Positions 44,588 to 53,293 of a stretch of 64,000 bases of DNA are shown one piece after another (position 1 is the stretch's first letter; the number at the start of each line of letters is the position of its first letter). The notes under the pieces are model-generated. The model had not been told where the DNA came from, searched no databases, and saw nothing but the letters and a program-made list of their open reading frames with translations. The DNA is from JBQTGK01 sp052400665. Its GTDB lineage: Bacteria > Bacteroidota > Bacteroidia > Bacteroidales > Marinifilaceae. Location of the stretch: NCBI GenBank assembly GCA_052400665.1, contig JBQTGK010000004.1; one strand, 5' to 3'. Both the position numbers and the translations under genes were made by a program.

Positions 44588-46048
44588 TTAAAACCCGAAA
44601 AAACGAGGTAAGAACATACTTAAGTCCGAAATGTAAGTAACTAGAAGTAAGCATACGATCATAGCTATAAACATAGGAAGTAAGGGTTTTATAACCTGCT
44701 GTATTTTTATATTGGCAACACTGCATCCAATAAATAAAACAGATCCAACAGGTGGTGTGCATAATCCTACACTAAGATTAAGTACCATAACAATTCCAAA
44801 ATGTACCGGATCAATTCCTAAATTAACCACGATTGGTAAAAAGATAGGGGTAAAGATGAGTACTGCCGGAGTCATATCCATAAATACACCAACAAATAAA
44901 AGAATAAGATTAATTAGAAGTAAGATAACAATTGGATTATCGCTTAGTCCTAATAAACCCGCACTTACATTTTGAGGAATGTTTTCATAGGCCATAATCC
45001 ATGATAAACCAATACAGGTGGCAACAAGAATTAATACAATGGCAGTTGTTTTTACTGAGCCTAGTACAATTTTTGGGATATCCTTAATTGTAATTTCTTT
45101 GTAGATTAAACTTAAAACAAGAGCGTAAAGAACAGCAACGGCCGAAGCTTCGGTGGCGGTAAAAAATCCTGCTATAATTCCACCAATTACAATAATTAGT
45201 AAAAATAAACTAGGAATTGCATCCCATAAAATTTTTATTCCTCGTTTCATGCCAGCGCCTTTATTGCGTAATTTATAGGCTATAAAGCCAATTACTAAAG
45301 CCGCAAGAGTAGAGCTAACACCTTTAAATCCAGCTGGTGAGCTTGCTTTTAGTAGGTTTAAGCCATAAATCACCGAAAGGATAAGCGCAATGCCAATAAA
45401 AACTTTTAATAGGCTTGTTAGCATGGCACTAATGCCTTTGTTCTGATAAATTGAGATACTCATTGCCGTTAGCATAATAGAGAATCCGGTTAAGATTCCA
45501 GGAATATATCCAGCCAGAAAAAGTGCTGTAATGGAAGCTCCACCACTAGCAAGTGAATACACAATTAAGATATTACTTGGAGGGATAGATAAACCTGTAG
45601 TTGCCGATGCAATATTTACCGAAGCACTAAAGCTTTCGTCGTAGCCTTCTTTTTTCATTTGCGGGCCCATAATGGCACCAATAGCCGATGCCGATGCCGC
45701 TGCTGAGCCTGAAATTGCTCCGAATAACATATTGGCAAACACATTAACAAAAGCTAAACTGGCTGGTAATCGACCTACTAAAATACGGGCTAAATTTATT
45801 AATCGAATGGCAATACCTCCACTATTCATAATATTTCCTGCGAGTATGAAAAAGGGGATTGCCAGGAGAGCAAAACTATCTAATCCGGTTGCCATTCTTT
45901 GTGCAAAAGTTGCAAAAGCAGGTAATGAATCGATACTTACCAACATGGTTAATATGCCCGATATTCCAATGCTAAAAGCTATGGGAACACCAACTATCAG
46001 TAAGAATAAAAATGATGTGATTAAAACAATAATTCCAATATATTCCAT
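44588..46048 (-). CDS. TRAP transporter large permease (DctM)
   Basis: Inner-membrane large subunit of a tripartite ATP-independent transporter. It is 486 residues and very hydrophobic throughout. The N-terminal half contains GVPIAFSIGISGILTML and ILAGNIMNSGGIA, and the C-terminal half contains MDMTPAVLIFTPIFLPIV and NLSVGLCTPPVGSVLFIGC, all typical DctM segments. It is about 55 residues longer than most, with extra helix-containing sequence in the middle (LRNKGAGMKRGIKILWDAI). The gene overlaps dctQ by one base. Clustered with UxaC and UxuA, the likely substrate is glucuronate or galacturonate. Confidence 0.93.
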   Translation of the reverse strand: MEYIGIIVLITSFLFLLIVGVPIAFSIGISGILTMLVSIDSLPAFATFAQRMATGLDSFALLAIPFFILAGNIMNSGGIAIRLINLARILVGRLPASLAFVNVFANMLFGAISGSAAASASAIGAIMGPQMKKEGYDESFSASVNIASATTGLSIPPSNILIVYSLASGGASITALFLAGYIPGILTGFSIMLTAMSISIYQNKGISAMLTSLLKVFIGIALILSVIYGLNLLKASSPAGFKGVSSTLAALVIGFIAYKLRNKGAGMKRGIKILWDAIPSLFLLIIVIGGIIAGFFTATEASAVAVLYALVLSLIYKEITIKDIPKIVLGSVKTTAIVLILVATCIGLSWIMAYENIPQNVSAGLLGLSDNPIVILLLINLILLFVGVFMDMTPAVLIFTPIFLPIVVNLGIDPVHFGIVMVLNLSVGLCTPPVGSVLFIGCSVANIKIQQVIKPLLPMFIAMIVCLLLVTYISDLSMFLPRFFGF

Positions 46049-46521
46049 TAGTTCAATTCTTCTGATGGTTCAACAATAAATACAATTGAGTAGTAAAGGG
46101 TAATTAATCCGCTAAGGGGTAAAACTAGGTAGATATAACCCAAAGGAATTTGCAATGCTGCCGAGTTAACATTAAACTGAAAGCGAGTAATTACTAACCA
46201 GCTTCCGCCTATTATCATTACCCCAATTGCAAATAAAGCAATGCAAACATTAATAAAACGAAGCAAGTGTTTTTGATTTGCTGGCGACGATTTTTGCAAA
46301 AGCAAGTCAATTGCTAAATGCTGTTTTTGCCCTGCCACATAAGCAGCTCCCAATAATCCGACCCAGATTAATAAAAAACCTGCTAATTCGTCGGTAAAGG
46401 AACTGGGCGATGCCAGTGCATAGCGGCTTATTACTTGCCAAAGTACATCGAGCACCAATATGCACATTAGGCTAATAAGTATCTTCTCGAGTATTCTATC
46501 TAATTGATTTTTGAATGTCAT
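46048..46521 (-). CDS. TRAP transporter small permease (DctQ)
   Basis: Small four-helix membrane subunit of 157 residues. Typical DctQ motifs are VLWQVISRYALASPSSFTDELAGFLLIWVGLLGAAYV and GQKQHLAIDLL. Its stop overlaps the dctM start by one base (translational coupling), and it lies 13 bases after the solute-binding gene. Confidence 0.92.
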   Translation of the reverse strand: MTFKNQLDRILEKILISLMCILVLDVLWQVISRYALASPSSFTDELAGFLLIWVGLLGAAYVAGQKQHLAIDLLLQKSSPANQKHLLRFINVCIALFAIGVMIIGGSWLVITRFQFNVNSAALQIPLGYIYLVLPLSGLITLYYSIVFIVEPSEELN

Positions 46522-46534
46522 AGGGTTTACAGTA

Positions 46535-47527
46535 TTAGTCTTTTGTTGCTTGAATACGTTGGATTAATTGATACAATTCAGGTTGTTCCTGATAAGAATC
46601 GAGTAAACTCTGAACGCGTTTGGCAAAAGGTTCTTTTTGAGGATAAGTAATCTTAACTCCATTTTCTTTCAATTTCTCTAAAGATTCCTTTTCCGATGCT
46701 GCCCAAAGTTCACGTTGCTTAGCTACCGATTTTTTTGCCGCAATTTGCAACCATTTTTTTTGTTGATTGTTTAATTTATTCCAAACAACAGTGCTTATAA
46801 TTAAAACATCAGGAACTCTGGTGTGTTCGTTTAAAGAATAATTTTTACAGACTTCGTAATGATGTGAGGTATAAAGACTGGGAGGGTTATTTTCTGCTCC
46901 ATCGACAACACCACTTTGCAGTGCAGTGTATAATTCTCCCCAGGAAATAGGTGTTGGAGAGCCGCCCAAAGCTTTTACCATACTCATGGCTGTTTGGCTC
47001 TTCATTACACGCATTTTTAATCCTTTTAAATCTTCTGGCTTTTCGATACTCTTATTTATGGTGTAAAAGCTTCTTGCACCAGCATCGTAAAAGCATAAGC
47101 CTTTTAAATTAAATTTCTCGGTAGAAGCTAATAACTCCTCACCAATTGGTCCATCTAAAGCTTTAAAAGCATGAGATTTTGAACGAAATACATAAGGTAA
47201 GCCTAGTACTTGATAATTATTGGTGAAGCCTTCCATAATAGCAGCCGAAACTTTTGTTATGGCTAAACTTCCCAATTGTATTAATTCAACACATTGTTGC
47301 TCGGACCCTAATTGACCACTTGGATAAATTTCAAGACTCATTTGTCCATCGGATATTTTTTCCAATTCATCTCCCATATATAGCATTGCTTTATGAACTG
47401 GGTGTGTTGGATCTAATCCGTGCGCTAATTTTAATGTTTTGTGTTTGCTTACTTCCTGACAACTAAACAGCAGAAAGCAAGAGATAATACCTAAAAGTAG
47501 CTTAGAAAATATTTGTATTTTTTTCAT
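46535..47527 (-). CDS. TRAP transporter solute-binding lipoprotein (DctP)
   Basis: Solute receptor of 330 residues, lipid-anchored (lipobox LLFSC, then QEVSKHK) as is common for DctP proteins in this phylum. Family motifs: LKLAHGLDPTHPVHKAMLYMGDELEKIS, SGQLGSEQQCVELIQLG, and the substrate-carboxylate arginine region LKGLKMRVMKSQTAM. Hexuronates carry a carboxylate, fitting the conserved Arg. It delivers substrate to the adjacent DctQM. Confidence 0.92.
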   Translation of the reverse strand: MKKIQIFSKLLLGIISCFLLFSCQEVSKHKTLKLAHGLDPTHPVHKAMLYMGDELEKISDGQMSLEIYPSGQLGSEQQCVELIQLGSLAITKVSAAIMEGFTNNYQVLGLPYVFRSKSHAFKALDGPIGEELLASTEKFNLKGLCFYDAGARSFYTINKSIEKPEDLKGLKMRVMKSQTAMSMVKALGGSPTPISWGELYTALQSGVVDGAENNPPSLYTSHHYEVCKNYSLNEHTRVPDVLIISTVVWNKLNNQQKKWLQIAAKKSVAKQRELWAASEKESLEKLKENGVKITYPQKEPFAKRVQSLLDSYQEQPELYQLIQRIQATKD

Positions 47528-47589
47528 GCTTTATTTGGAGCTAAAGATTTAATCTAATTTTTATCGTTTAAAACGAGTATGTCTTGTTT

Positions 47590-48774
47590 TTATTTAAGAC
47601 TAGCCATTAATCCTTGTTCTAATCCTCTTAGTTCTGCTAAACCTTTCATTCTTCCGTACAAAGAATATCCTGGATTGGTTGTTTTTGGAAGATCATCCAG
47701 CATTTTGTTACCATGATCGGGACGCATAGGAATTTGCCAGTCTTTTCGGCCTGATTCTTTACGTTCTTTTTCTTCAACCAATAAAGCTTTCATTACAGCT
47801 GGAATATCAATGTCGCCATCAAATAAGTAGTTCTCAAAGAAGTTTCCTTCAGCATCTCTACTTACATTTCTAAGGTGAACGAAATTAATTCTTGGAGCAA
47901 GAATTTTTGTCATTTCAGGAAGATTATTAAAATGACCAGCTCCGAAAGATCCGGTACATAAAGTAATTCCATTGGAAACAGAATCTACAACTTTGGTCAA
48001 TTCAACAGCATCATCTATTGTACTTACCACTCTTGGCAATCCTAGCAAAGCACGTGGAGGATCATCTGGGTGAATAGCCATGCGAACACCTGCTTGTTCT
48101 GCTACTGGAATAATTTCGCTTAGGAATTCGAACAAATGTTTCTTTAATTTTGGAGCATCAATTTCTTTGTATTCATCTAATACTTTTTGAAAGCTTTCTA
48201 AGGTATATGATTCTTCAGCTCCTGGTAATCCGGCAATTACGTTTCTGGTAATTTTCTCGATTTCTTCAGTCGTCATAGATTGGAATTTCACTTCTGCTCT
48301 TTTCAAAATCTCTTCCGAATAGTCAGCTTTTGCATTTTCTCTTTTCAGGATAAAAACATCAAAGGCAGCGAATATATCCATATCAAAACGCAAAGCATTC
48401 GAACCATCTCCTGATTCAAACGCTAAATCGGTTCTTGACCAATCTAATACTGGCATGAAATTATAACAAATGGTTTCAATTCCACAGGCACCTAAATTTT
48501 GAATGCTTAACTTGTAGTTATCGATATATTTTTTATAATCTCCAGTTTTCTTTTTAATATCTTCGTGAACAGGAACACTTTCAACAACAGACCAACGCAG
48601 TCCGGCAGCTTCAATTTCGGCACTTCTTTTTTTAATTTCTTCTATGGTCCAAACCTCTCCGTTTGGAATCTGGTGAAGAGCTGAAACAATTCCTGTAGCT
48701 CCTGTTTGTTTTATTTCTTGTAATGATATCGGATCGTTAGGACCATACCATCTCCATGTTTGTTCTAAAGCCAT
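47590..48774 (-). CDS. uxuA: Mannonate dehydratase
   Basis: Cytoplasmic metal-dependent dehydratase converting D-mannonate to 2-keto-3-deoxygluconate. It is 394 residues, the normal UxuA length. Characteristic segments: QTWRWYGPNDPISLQEIKQ at the N-terminus, MAIHPDDPPRALLGLPRVVS, and IPMRPDHGNKMLDD near the C-terminus, containing metal- and substrate-binding His and Asp residues. It lies between the TRAP genes and the oxidoreductase gene in one minus-strand operon. Confidence 0.96.
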   Translation of the reverse strand: MALEQTWRWYGPNDPISLQEIKQTGATGIVSALHQIPNGEVWTIEEIKKRSAEIEAAGLRWSVVESVPVHEDIKKKTGDYKKYIDNYKLSIQNLGACGIETICYNFMPVLDWSRTDLAFESGDGSNALRFDMDIFAAFDVFILKRENAKADYSEEILKRAEVKFQSMTTEEIEKITRNVIAGLPGAEESYTLESFQKVLDEYKEIDAPKLKKHLFEFLSEIIPVAEQAGVRMAIHPDDPPRALLGLPRVVSTIDDAVELTKVVDSVSNGITLCTGSFGAGHFNNLPEMTKILAPRINFVHLRNVSRDAEGNFFENYLFDGDIDIPAVMKALLVEEKERKESGRKDWQIPMRPDHGNKMLDDLPKTTNPGYSLYGRMKGLAELRGLEQGLMASLK

Positions 48775-48877
48775 TTTCTTTTTTTTAAATAGATAAGCAA
48801 AACAGAGAAGAATTTAAATACTTCAACTGTTTTGCAATATCAAACACTAAGCTAACTAATCTATATTTTATAACAAC

Positions 48878-49717
48878 TTATACTCCGCTGTATGCGCTAA
48901 ATCCACCATCAACAGGAATAACAACTCCGGTTACAAATGCCGACCAATCGGAAAGTAAATAAAGCAGAGTTCCCTGTAGTTCTTCAGGAGTACCGTAGCG
49001 TTCCATTGGTGTGTTGTTTATAATTTTATTTCCTCGAGCAGTTGGTTCTCCAGTTTCTTCATCGGTTAGTAAAAATCTGTTCTGATTTGTTAACAAGAAT
49101 CCTGGAGCAATTGCGTTTACGCGAACACCCATTTTCGAGAAGTGAACAGATAACCATTGTGTGAAGTTGTTAACTGCTGCTTTTGCTGCTGAATAGGCGG
49201 CAATACGAGTAAGTGGTCGGTATGAATTCATCGATGAAATATTTACAATAGATCCTTCTTTCTTTTCGATCATATCCATTGCAAATACCATTGTTGGTAG
49301 AATGGTTCCTTTAAAGTTTAAATCAAAAACTTTATCAAAACCTTCCATTTTCATTCCAAAAAAAGTTTCATCAAGATTCTCAAGGTCAGCATCTACCATT
49401 TGGTCTACACCAGCGGTAGCAAGTGGTGAGTTTCCTCCTGCACCATTCACTAAATAATCAATGCTTCCTAATTTATTGTTGATTACTTCTTTTGCACTTT
49501 GTAATGATTTTTTATCAAGAACACTTGCTGCTACTCCAATAGAAGCTACATTGTATTCTTTTTCAATTTCCTGAGCTAATTTTTCTACAGCTTCGGCATT
49601 AATATCTAATAATGCTGTTTTTACTCCCATTGCAGCTAACGATTTGGCCATTGTAGAACAAATCACTCCGCCAGCTCCTGTAACAACGGCTACTTTATCT
49701 TTTATATTCGTATTCAT
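48878..49717 (-). CDS. D-mannonate oxidoreductase, SDR type
   Basis: Short-chain dehydrogenase of 279 residues, probably reducing fructuronate to mannonate with NAD(P)H. Cofactor motif TGAGGVICS at about residues 14-22, NGAGG, catalytic Ser in NISSMNS, and Tyr-Lys in AAYSAAKAAV. It occupies the position between UxaC and UxuA where other bacteria have the unrelated long-chain UxuB dehydrogenase, so it is a functional replacement. The SDR form is known from Bacteroidota and Thermotoga hexuronate clusters. KduD-like activity is the alternative. Confidence 0.85.
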   Translation of the reverse strand: MNTNIKDKVAVVTGAGGVICSTMAKSLAAMGVKTALLDINAEAVEKLAQEIEKEYNVASIGVAASVLDKKSLQSAKEVINNKLGSIDYLVNGAGGNSPLATAGVDQMVDADLENLDETFFGMKMEGFDKVFDLNFKGTILPTMVFAMDMIEKKEGSIVNISSMNSYRPLTRIAAYSAAKAAVNNFTQWLSVHFSKMGVRVNAIAPGFLLTNQNRFLLTDEETGEPTARGNKIINNTPMERYGTPEELQGTLLYLLSDWSAFVTGVVIPVDGGFSAYSGV

Positions 49718-49738
49718 TTTATGTAGTAATATATATGA

Positions 49739-51142
49739 TTAAAAATTGAAATAATTTTTAGCATTGTAATAACAAATTCCTTGTACAATTTCTTTTAATA
49801 ACTTTTCATTGTATGGAAGTAAGCCTTTCTCAACGTCGTTCCCAATTAAATTGCAAAGGATTCTGCGGAAGTATTCGTGTCGAGAATAACTTAAGAAAGA
49901 ACGGGAGTCGGTAAGCATTCCTACAAATCGGCTTAAAAGCCCAAGGTTAGAAAGTGCATTCATTTGTTTCTCCATTCCATCTTTCTGATCTAAGAACCAC
50001 CATCCGGATCCCCATTGAATTTTACCAGCAATTTCTCCATCCTGAAAGTTTCCTATCATAGTTGCATAAACCTCGTTGTGAGCTGGATTAAGATTGTATA
50101 AAATTGTTTTTGTAAGCTTTCCTTCTGTTGCTAAGCGATTCAAAAATTTAGACATGTCTTTAGCAATCAATTTGTCGGCGATAGAATCGAAACCTGTATC
50201 GGCACCAAGCTTATTGAACATTCCGGTATTGTTATTGCGAATAGCACCAATATGGAATTGCTGAACCCAGCCTTTAGAGTGATCCATAACTGCAAATTCG
50301 TATAACATTGCTGATTTAAAGATTAAAATTTCATCATTAAATAACTCAAGGCCACTTCTTATTTTTAAGAATATTGCAGATACTAATTCAGGAGTAAAAT
50401 CTTCAGCAAAAAATTCTTCTAAACCATGGTCCGAAGCTTTGCATCCCATTTCGGCAAAGAAATCATGACGTTTTTGCAAGGCATTTAATAAATCTTCGAA
50501 AGTGAGGATTGCTATATTTGCTGAGTCTGATAATTTGTTAATATACTCATTGTATTCTACTACATTATCAACCGCCATTGCTTTGTCTGGTCTCCAGGAA
50601 GGAACTACTTTCGTTTCAAATCCTGAATCCTTAATTTTTTTATGATACTCCAATGAGTCGGCAGGATCGTCGGTTGTTCCTATTACCTCAACATTGGCTT
50701 TTCGGATTAGATTTTTACACGAAAATTCAGGAGTATTTAATTTTTGATTACACTCATCCCATATTTCTGTAGCAGTATCTGGACTTAGAATTTTTTCGAT
50801 GCCAAATGGCTTTTTTAATTCAAGATGAGTCCAGTGATATAAGGGGTTACGAAGAGTGTAGGGTACAGTATCGGCCCAGTTTTTAAATTTTTCCCAGTCC
50901 GAAGTTGTTTTTCCGGTTATTCCCTCTTCTTTAACTCCATTAGCTCTTAAGGCTCTCCATTTATAATGGTCGCCATATAGCCAAATTTGAGTCATATTGT
51001 CAAACTGTTTATCTTCTGCAATTTCTTGCGGCGAAATATGACAATGATAATCTATAATTGGAAGATCAGCTGCATATTCGTGATATAGTTTTTTTGCTGT
51101 TTCGGTTTCAAGTATAAAATCCTTGTCTAAAAATTCTTTCAT
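49739..51142 (-). CDS. uxaC: Glucuronate/uronate isomerase
   Basis: Cytoplasmic isomerase of the amidohydrolase superfamily interconverting glucuronate with fructuronate (and galacturonate with tagaturonate). It is 467 residues, as usual. The N-terminal metal motif is in YHCHISPQEIAEDKQF (His-Cys-His), followed by TQIWLYGDHYKWRALRANGV. Later come FNKLGADTGFDSI and MLTDSRSFLSYSRHEYFRRILC. It is the first gene of the uxaC-SDR-uxuA-TRAP operon. Two LacI-type operators lie 27 and 116 bases upstream of its ATG. Confidence 0.96.
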   Translation of the reverse strand: MKEFLDKDFILETETAKKLYHEYAADLPIIDYHCHISPQEIAEDKQFDNMTQIWLYGDHYKWRALRANGVKEEGITGKTTSDWEKFKNWADTVPYTLRNPLYHWTHLELKKPFGIEKILSPDTATEIWDECNQKLNTPEFSCKNLIRKANVEVIGTTDDPADSLEYHKKIKDSGFETKVVPSWRPDKAMAVDNVVEYNEYINKLSDSANIAILTFEDLLNALQKRHDFFAEMGCKASDHGLEEFFAEDFTPELVSAIFLKIRSGLELFNDEILIFKSAMLYEFAVMDHSKGWVQQFHIGAIRNNNTGMFNKLGADTGFDSIADKLIAKDMSKFLNRLATEGKLTKTILYNLNPAHNEVYATMIGNFQDGEIAGKIQWGSGWWFLDQKDGMEKQMNALSNLGLLSRFVGMLTDSRSFLSYSRHEYFRRILCNLIGNDVEKGLLPYNEKLLKEIVQGICYYNAKNYFNF

Positions 51143-51168
51143 GATATTTTAGATTTCAATAAATTAAC

Positions 51169-51183
51169 GTTTTCGAGCACGGA
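51169..51183. promoter_or_regulatory. LacI-type operator, uxaC site 1
   Basis: GTTTTCGAGCACGGA, the same family as the kdgK sites, 27 bases before the uxaC ATG and thus overlapping the likely promoter or transcript start. Confidence 0.65.
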
Positions 51184-51257
51184 TAAATAAGGCATAATCC
51201 TAAATTATAAATTAGTTTTCTTTTATAATCGTATTGATTTATACTGTTTTAAATTTC

Positions 51258-51272
51258 GTGTTCGTGCACGAA
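51258..51272. promoter_or_regulatory. LacI-type operator, uxaC site 2
   Basis: GTGTTCGTGCACGAA contains the perfect 12-bp palindrome TTCGTGCACGAA and is the best-formed of the four sites. It is 89 bases from site 1. Confidence 0.7.
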
Positions 51273-51920
51273 TATACGTTGATTTTTCATTGTTTGCAAA
51301 TTTGAAGGGTCTGTGCTTTATCGAAATTGATCTGATCAAAAATGATGCGGGTTAAATAGAATTTGCACGTAAATATTGAATATATTGATATTGTGCCTTT
51401 ATGCAGTTTATTTGTAAACGATAAAGAACTGTATTTATCCTTTAAGAAAATTAGTCTATTTAAATTGGGTCTAGTTTGTACGATATGAGATTGTTTGTTG
51501 TGTTTTTAAATGATTTGTATTAGTCTGGTATTTTTGTGCTTAGTCTAAAATTAATGAGCTTGACTTGCGTTATTAAATTTTGAATAGTAGAGTACAAATA
51601 GGTATTTAAAATTGTATTGTACCATATAAAGACACTAAAAATTCCAAAATAAAGTTGAATCATTTTGTTGATAAGGAAACCTTAAGTATAAATAGAAGTT
51701 ATTGAAATAAGTAAACCAATATTTCTTGTTTACTTACTTTTCCATTTTTGCAGTAAGTAGATTTATCGATACTAGCTGTTTCAAGGTTGTGGCAGGGAAT
51801 AAGTACAGCTAAAAATTTAAAAGTGTGGAGCATGTTTAAATTTATTGCAGAACTAATTTGCAAAATATTCAAAGCCATGCAAAAGTCAGTTATCTAGATA
51901 GGAATACAAATTAATGCCTT
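51273..51920. other. Gene-free AT-rich spacer
   Basis: No open frame with family support, RNA gene or repeat is visible. The part near 51780-51900 may be further decayed alginate-lyase sequence on the minus strand (frame reading ALNILQISSAI), but it is too eroded to assign. Confidence 0.4.
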
Positions 51921-51924
51921 GTTT

Positions 51925-52165
51925 CCAGTGATGATCTATTGTAAAGCGAGACTATAAGCAGCTTCGCCATCTCTGCCAATTTCCGGATCGCCAATTTTAT
52001 TGTCTCCATAACTTACGTGATGTACATGCTTGAAAGGTGTTGGAGTTTAATCCCGAGAGGATCCTTCCCAGTCAAGCATTTTTTATAGATACTTAACCAG
52101 GGCTCATCGCTATTGTTCACATGTGCTTTTATGGAAGTAAGATCTTCCGTATTGTGCATGATACC
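51925..52165 (-). pseudogene. Remnant of an alginate-lyase-like polysaccharide lyase
   Basis: Two minus-strand fragments in different frames. From an ATG near 52160: MHNTEDLTSIKAHVNNSDEP, then WLSIYKK, ending in a stop after SSMYIT. Overlapping in another frame: HVHHVSYGDNKIGDPEIGRD followed by GEAAYSLALQ and a stop. The first matches the N-terminal pattern of alginate-lyase-domain proteins (H...DL..IKA.V....PW...). The second matches the conserved RDG.AAY.LAL segment. Frameshifts, stops and loss of the rest show a dead gene. It lies beside glucuronate genes and suggests lost uronan degradation. Confidence 0.55.
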
Positions 52166-52302
52166 TTAATGAGTAATTTTTTTCTTACTAGATCTTTTAT
52201 AAATATATAAATACGATGGATGGATTTTGTGCTGTAGCTTTATGTTTGCTTGTAGAAAAATGGTGCAAGTTTTTCGAAGAGGTTAAGCTGATTTAAAATA
52301 AA

Positions 52303-52330
52303 AAAGAGTCTCACTCATGCAAGACTCTTT
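52303..52330 (-). terminator. Rho-independent terminator of the ketopantoate-reductase-like gene
   Basis: Stem AAAGAGTCT (52303-52311) / AGACTCTTT (52322-52330), reading into a T-tract on the minus strand, 11 bases past the stop. Confidence 0.85.
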
Positions 52331-52340
52331 CTGTAAATTT

Positions 52341-53264
52341 TTAAGCCAACTGTTTTTGTTCCAATAATTTTACCATGCCCAAAACGAATTTGTTGGCAGG
52401 TGTAGCTATGCCTAGTTCTTTGCCAAATCGAACTACTGTTCCATTCTGATAGTCGATTTCGGATGTTTTGCCGCTGAGTACATCTCTAGCCAGAGAAGAC
52501 ATGGAATCGGCAGGATAGGAATCAATGATGGACATAGATTTCTCAACAATATTTTCGGGCAGATTGATGTTTTTTGCTTTGGCAATTTGGCTTACTTCAG
52601 TTAGCACATCAATTAGGATACTTCTTGATTCGGGTGTTTCCCGAATTAGACCATAGCCTTGATTAGCAATGGTTCCAACTCCGCTAAGGCAGATTAAAAT
52701 GAATTTTTGCCAGATAGAGGACTGAATGTCATCGCTGAGTTTGCAGCGGATATCTGCTTTTTTGAGCAGCTCGCGAATGAGTTCGCATCTCTCACTTTTT
52801 GCCTGGTCAAGCTCTCCAAAAATAATCATGGGTTCCTGTAAACCTACGTGCTTGATTATTCCCGGAGCTTCTATATAGCTAAAAATCATGCACAGTCCAC
52901 CTAAAATTTGTTTTCGATCGAAGAATTCAGATAGCTCATCGGCTGCCAGTACACCATTCTGAAGGGGAAGGAGCAATGCTTTTTTTTGCAGGCTTTGGGC
53001 AAGCTGAGGAGCAATCTCTCGAATTTGCCAGGCTTTGCATGCAAAAATAACAAGATCGCACTGGCTTAAATCTGAAATTAGATCGCTCGCAAGTGCAGGC
53101 TGAATGAGTACATCTTTTTTTATACTTTTTACTTGTAACCCTTTTTCTTGAATTGCTTTTAGGTGTGCTCCTCGGGCTAAAAAGTGAACTTCGTTTCCTG
53201 CTGCTGCTAAACGGGCTCCAAAATAGCCTCCTACTCCTCCTGTTCCTATTATTCCTATTTTCAT
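52341..53264 (-). CDS. 2-dehydropantoate 2-reductase family protein (ApbA/PanE)
   Basis: NADPH-dependent reductase of 307 residues. The N-terminal Rossmann motif is KIGIIGTGGVGGYFGARLA, followed by CDLVIFACKAWQIREIAPQL and the catalytic-Lys region IWQKFILICLSGVGTIAN. YPADSMSSLARDVLSGKTSEID is the C-terminal helical-domain signature. PanE reduces ketopantoate to pantoate in CoA synthesis. No other panthothenate gene is near, so a different 2-ketoacid remains possible. It has its own terminator, 29 bases downstream of the mechanosensitive channel gene. Confidence 0.87.
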   Translation of the reverse strand: MKIGIIGTGGVGGYFGARLAAAGNEVHFLARGAHLKAIQEKGLQVKSIKKDVLIQPALASDLISDLSQCDLVIFACKAWQIREIAPQLAQSLQKKALLLPLQNGVLAADELSEFFDRKQILGGLCMIFSYIEAPGIIKHVGLQEPMIIFGELDQAKSERCELIRELLKKADIRCKLSDDIQSSIWQKFILICLSGVGTIANQGYGLIRETPESRSILIDVLTEVSQIAKAKNINLPENIVEKSMSIIDSYPADSMSSLARDVLSGKTSEIDYQNGTVVRFGKELGIATPANKFVLGMVKLLEQKQLA

Positions 53265-53293
53265 TTCTATATAGTATAATTTTTGGTGATTAT

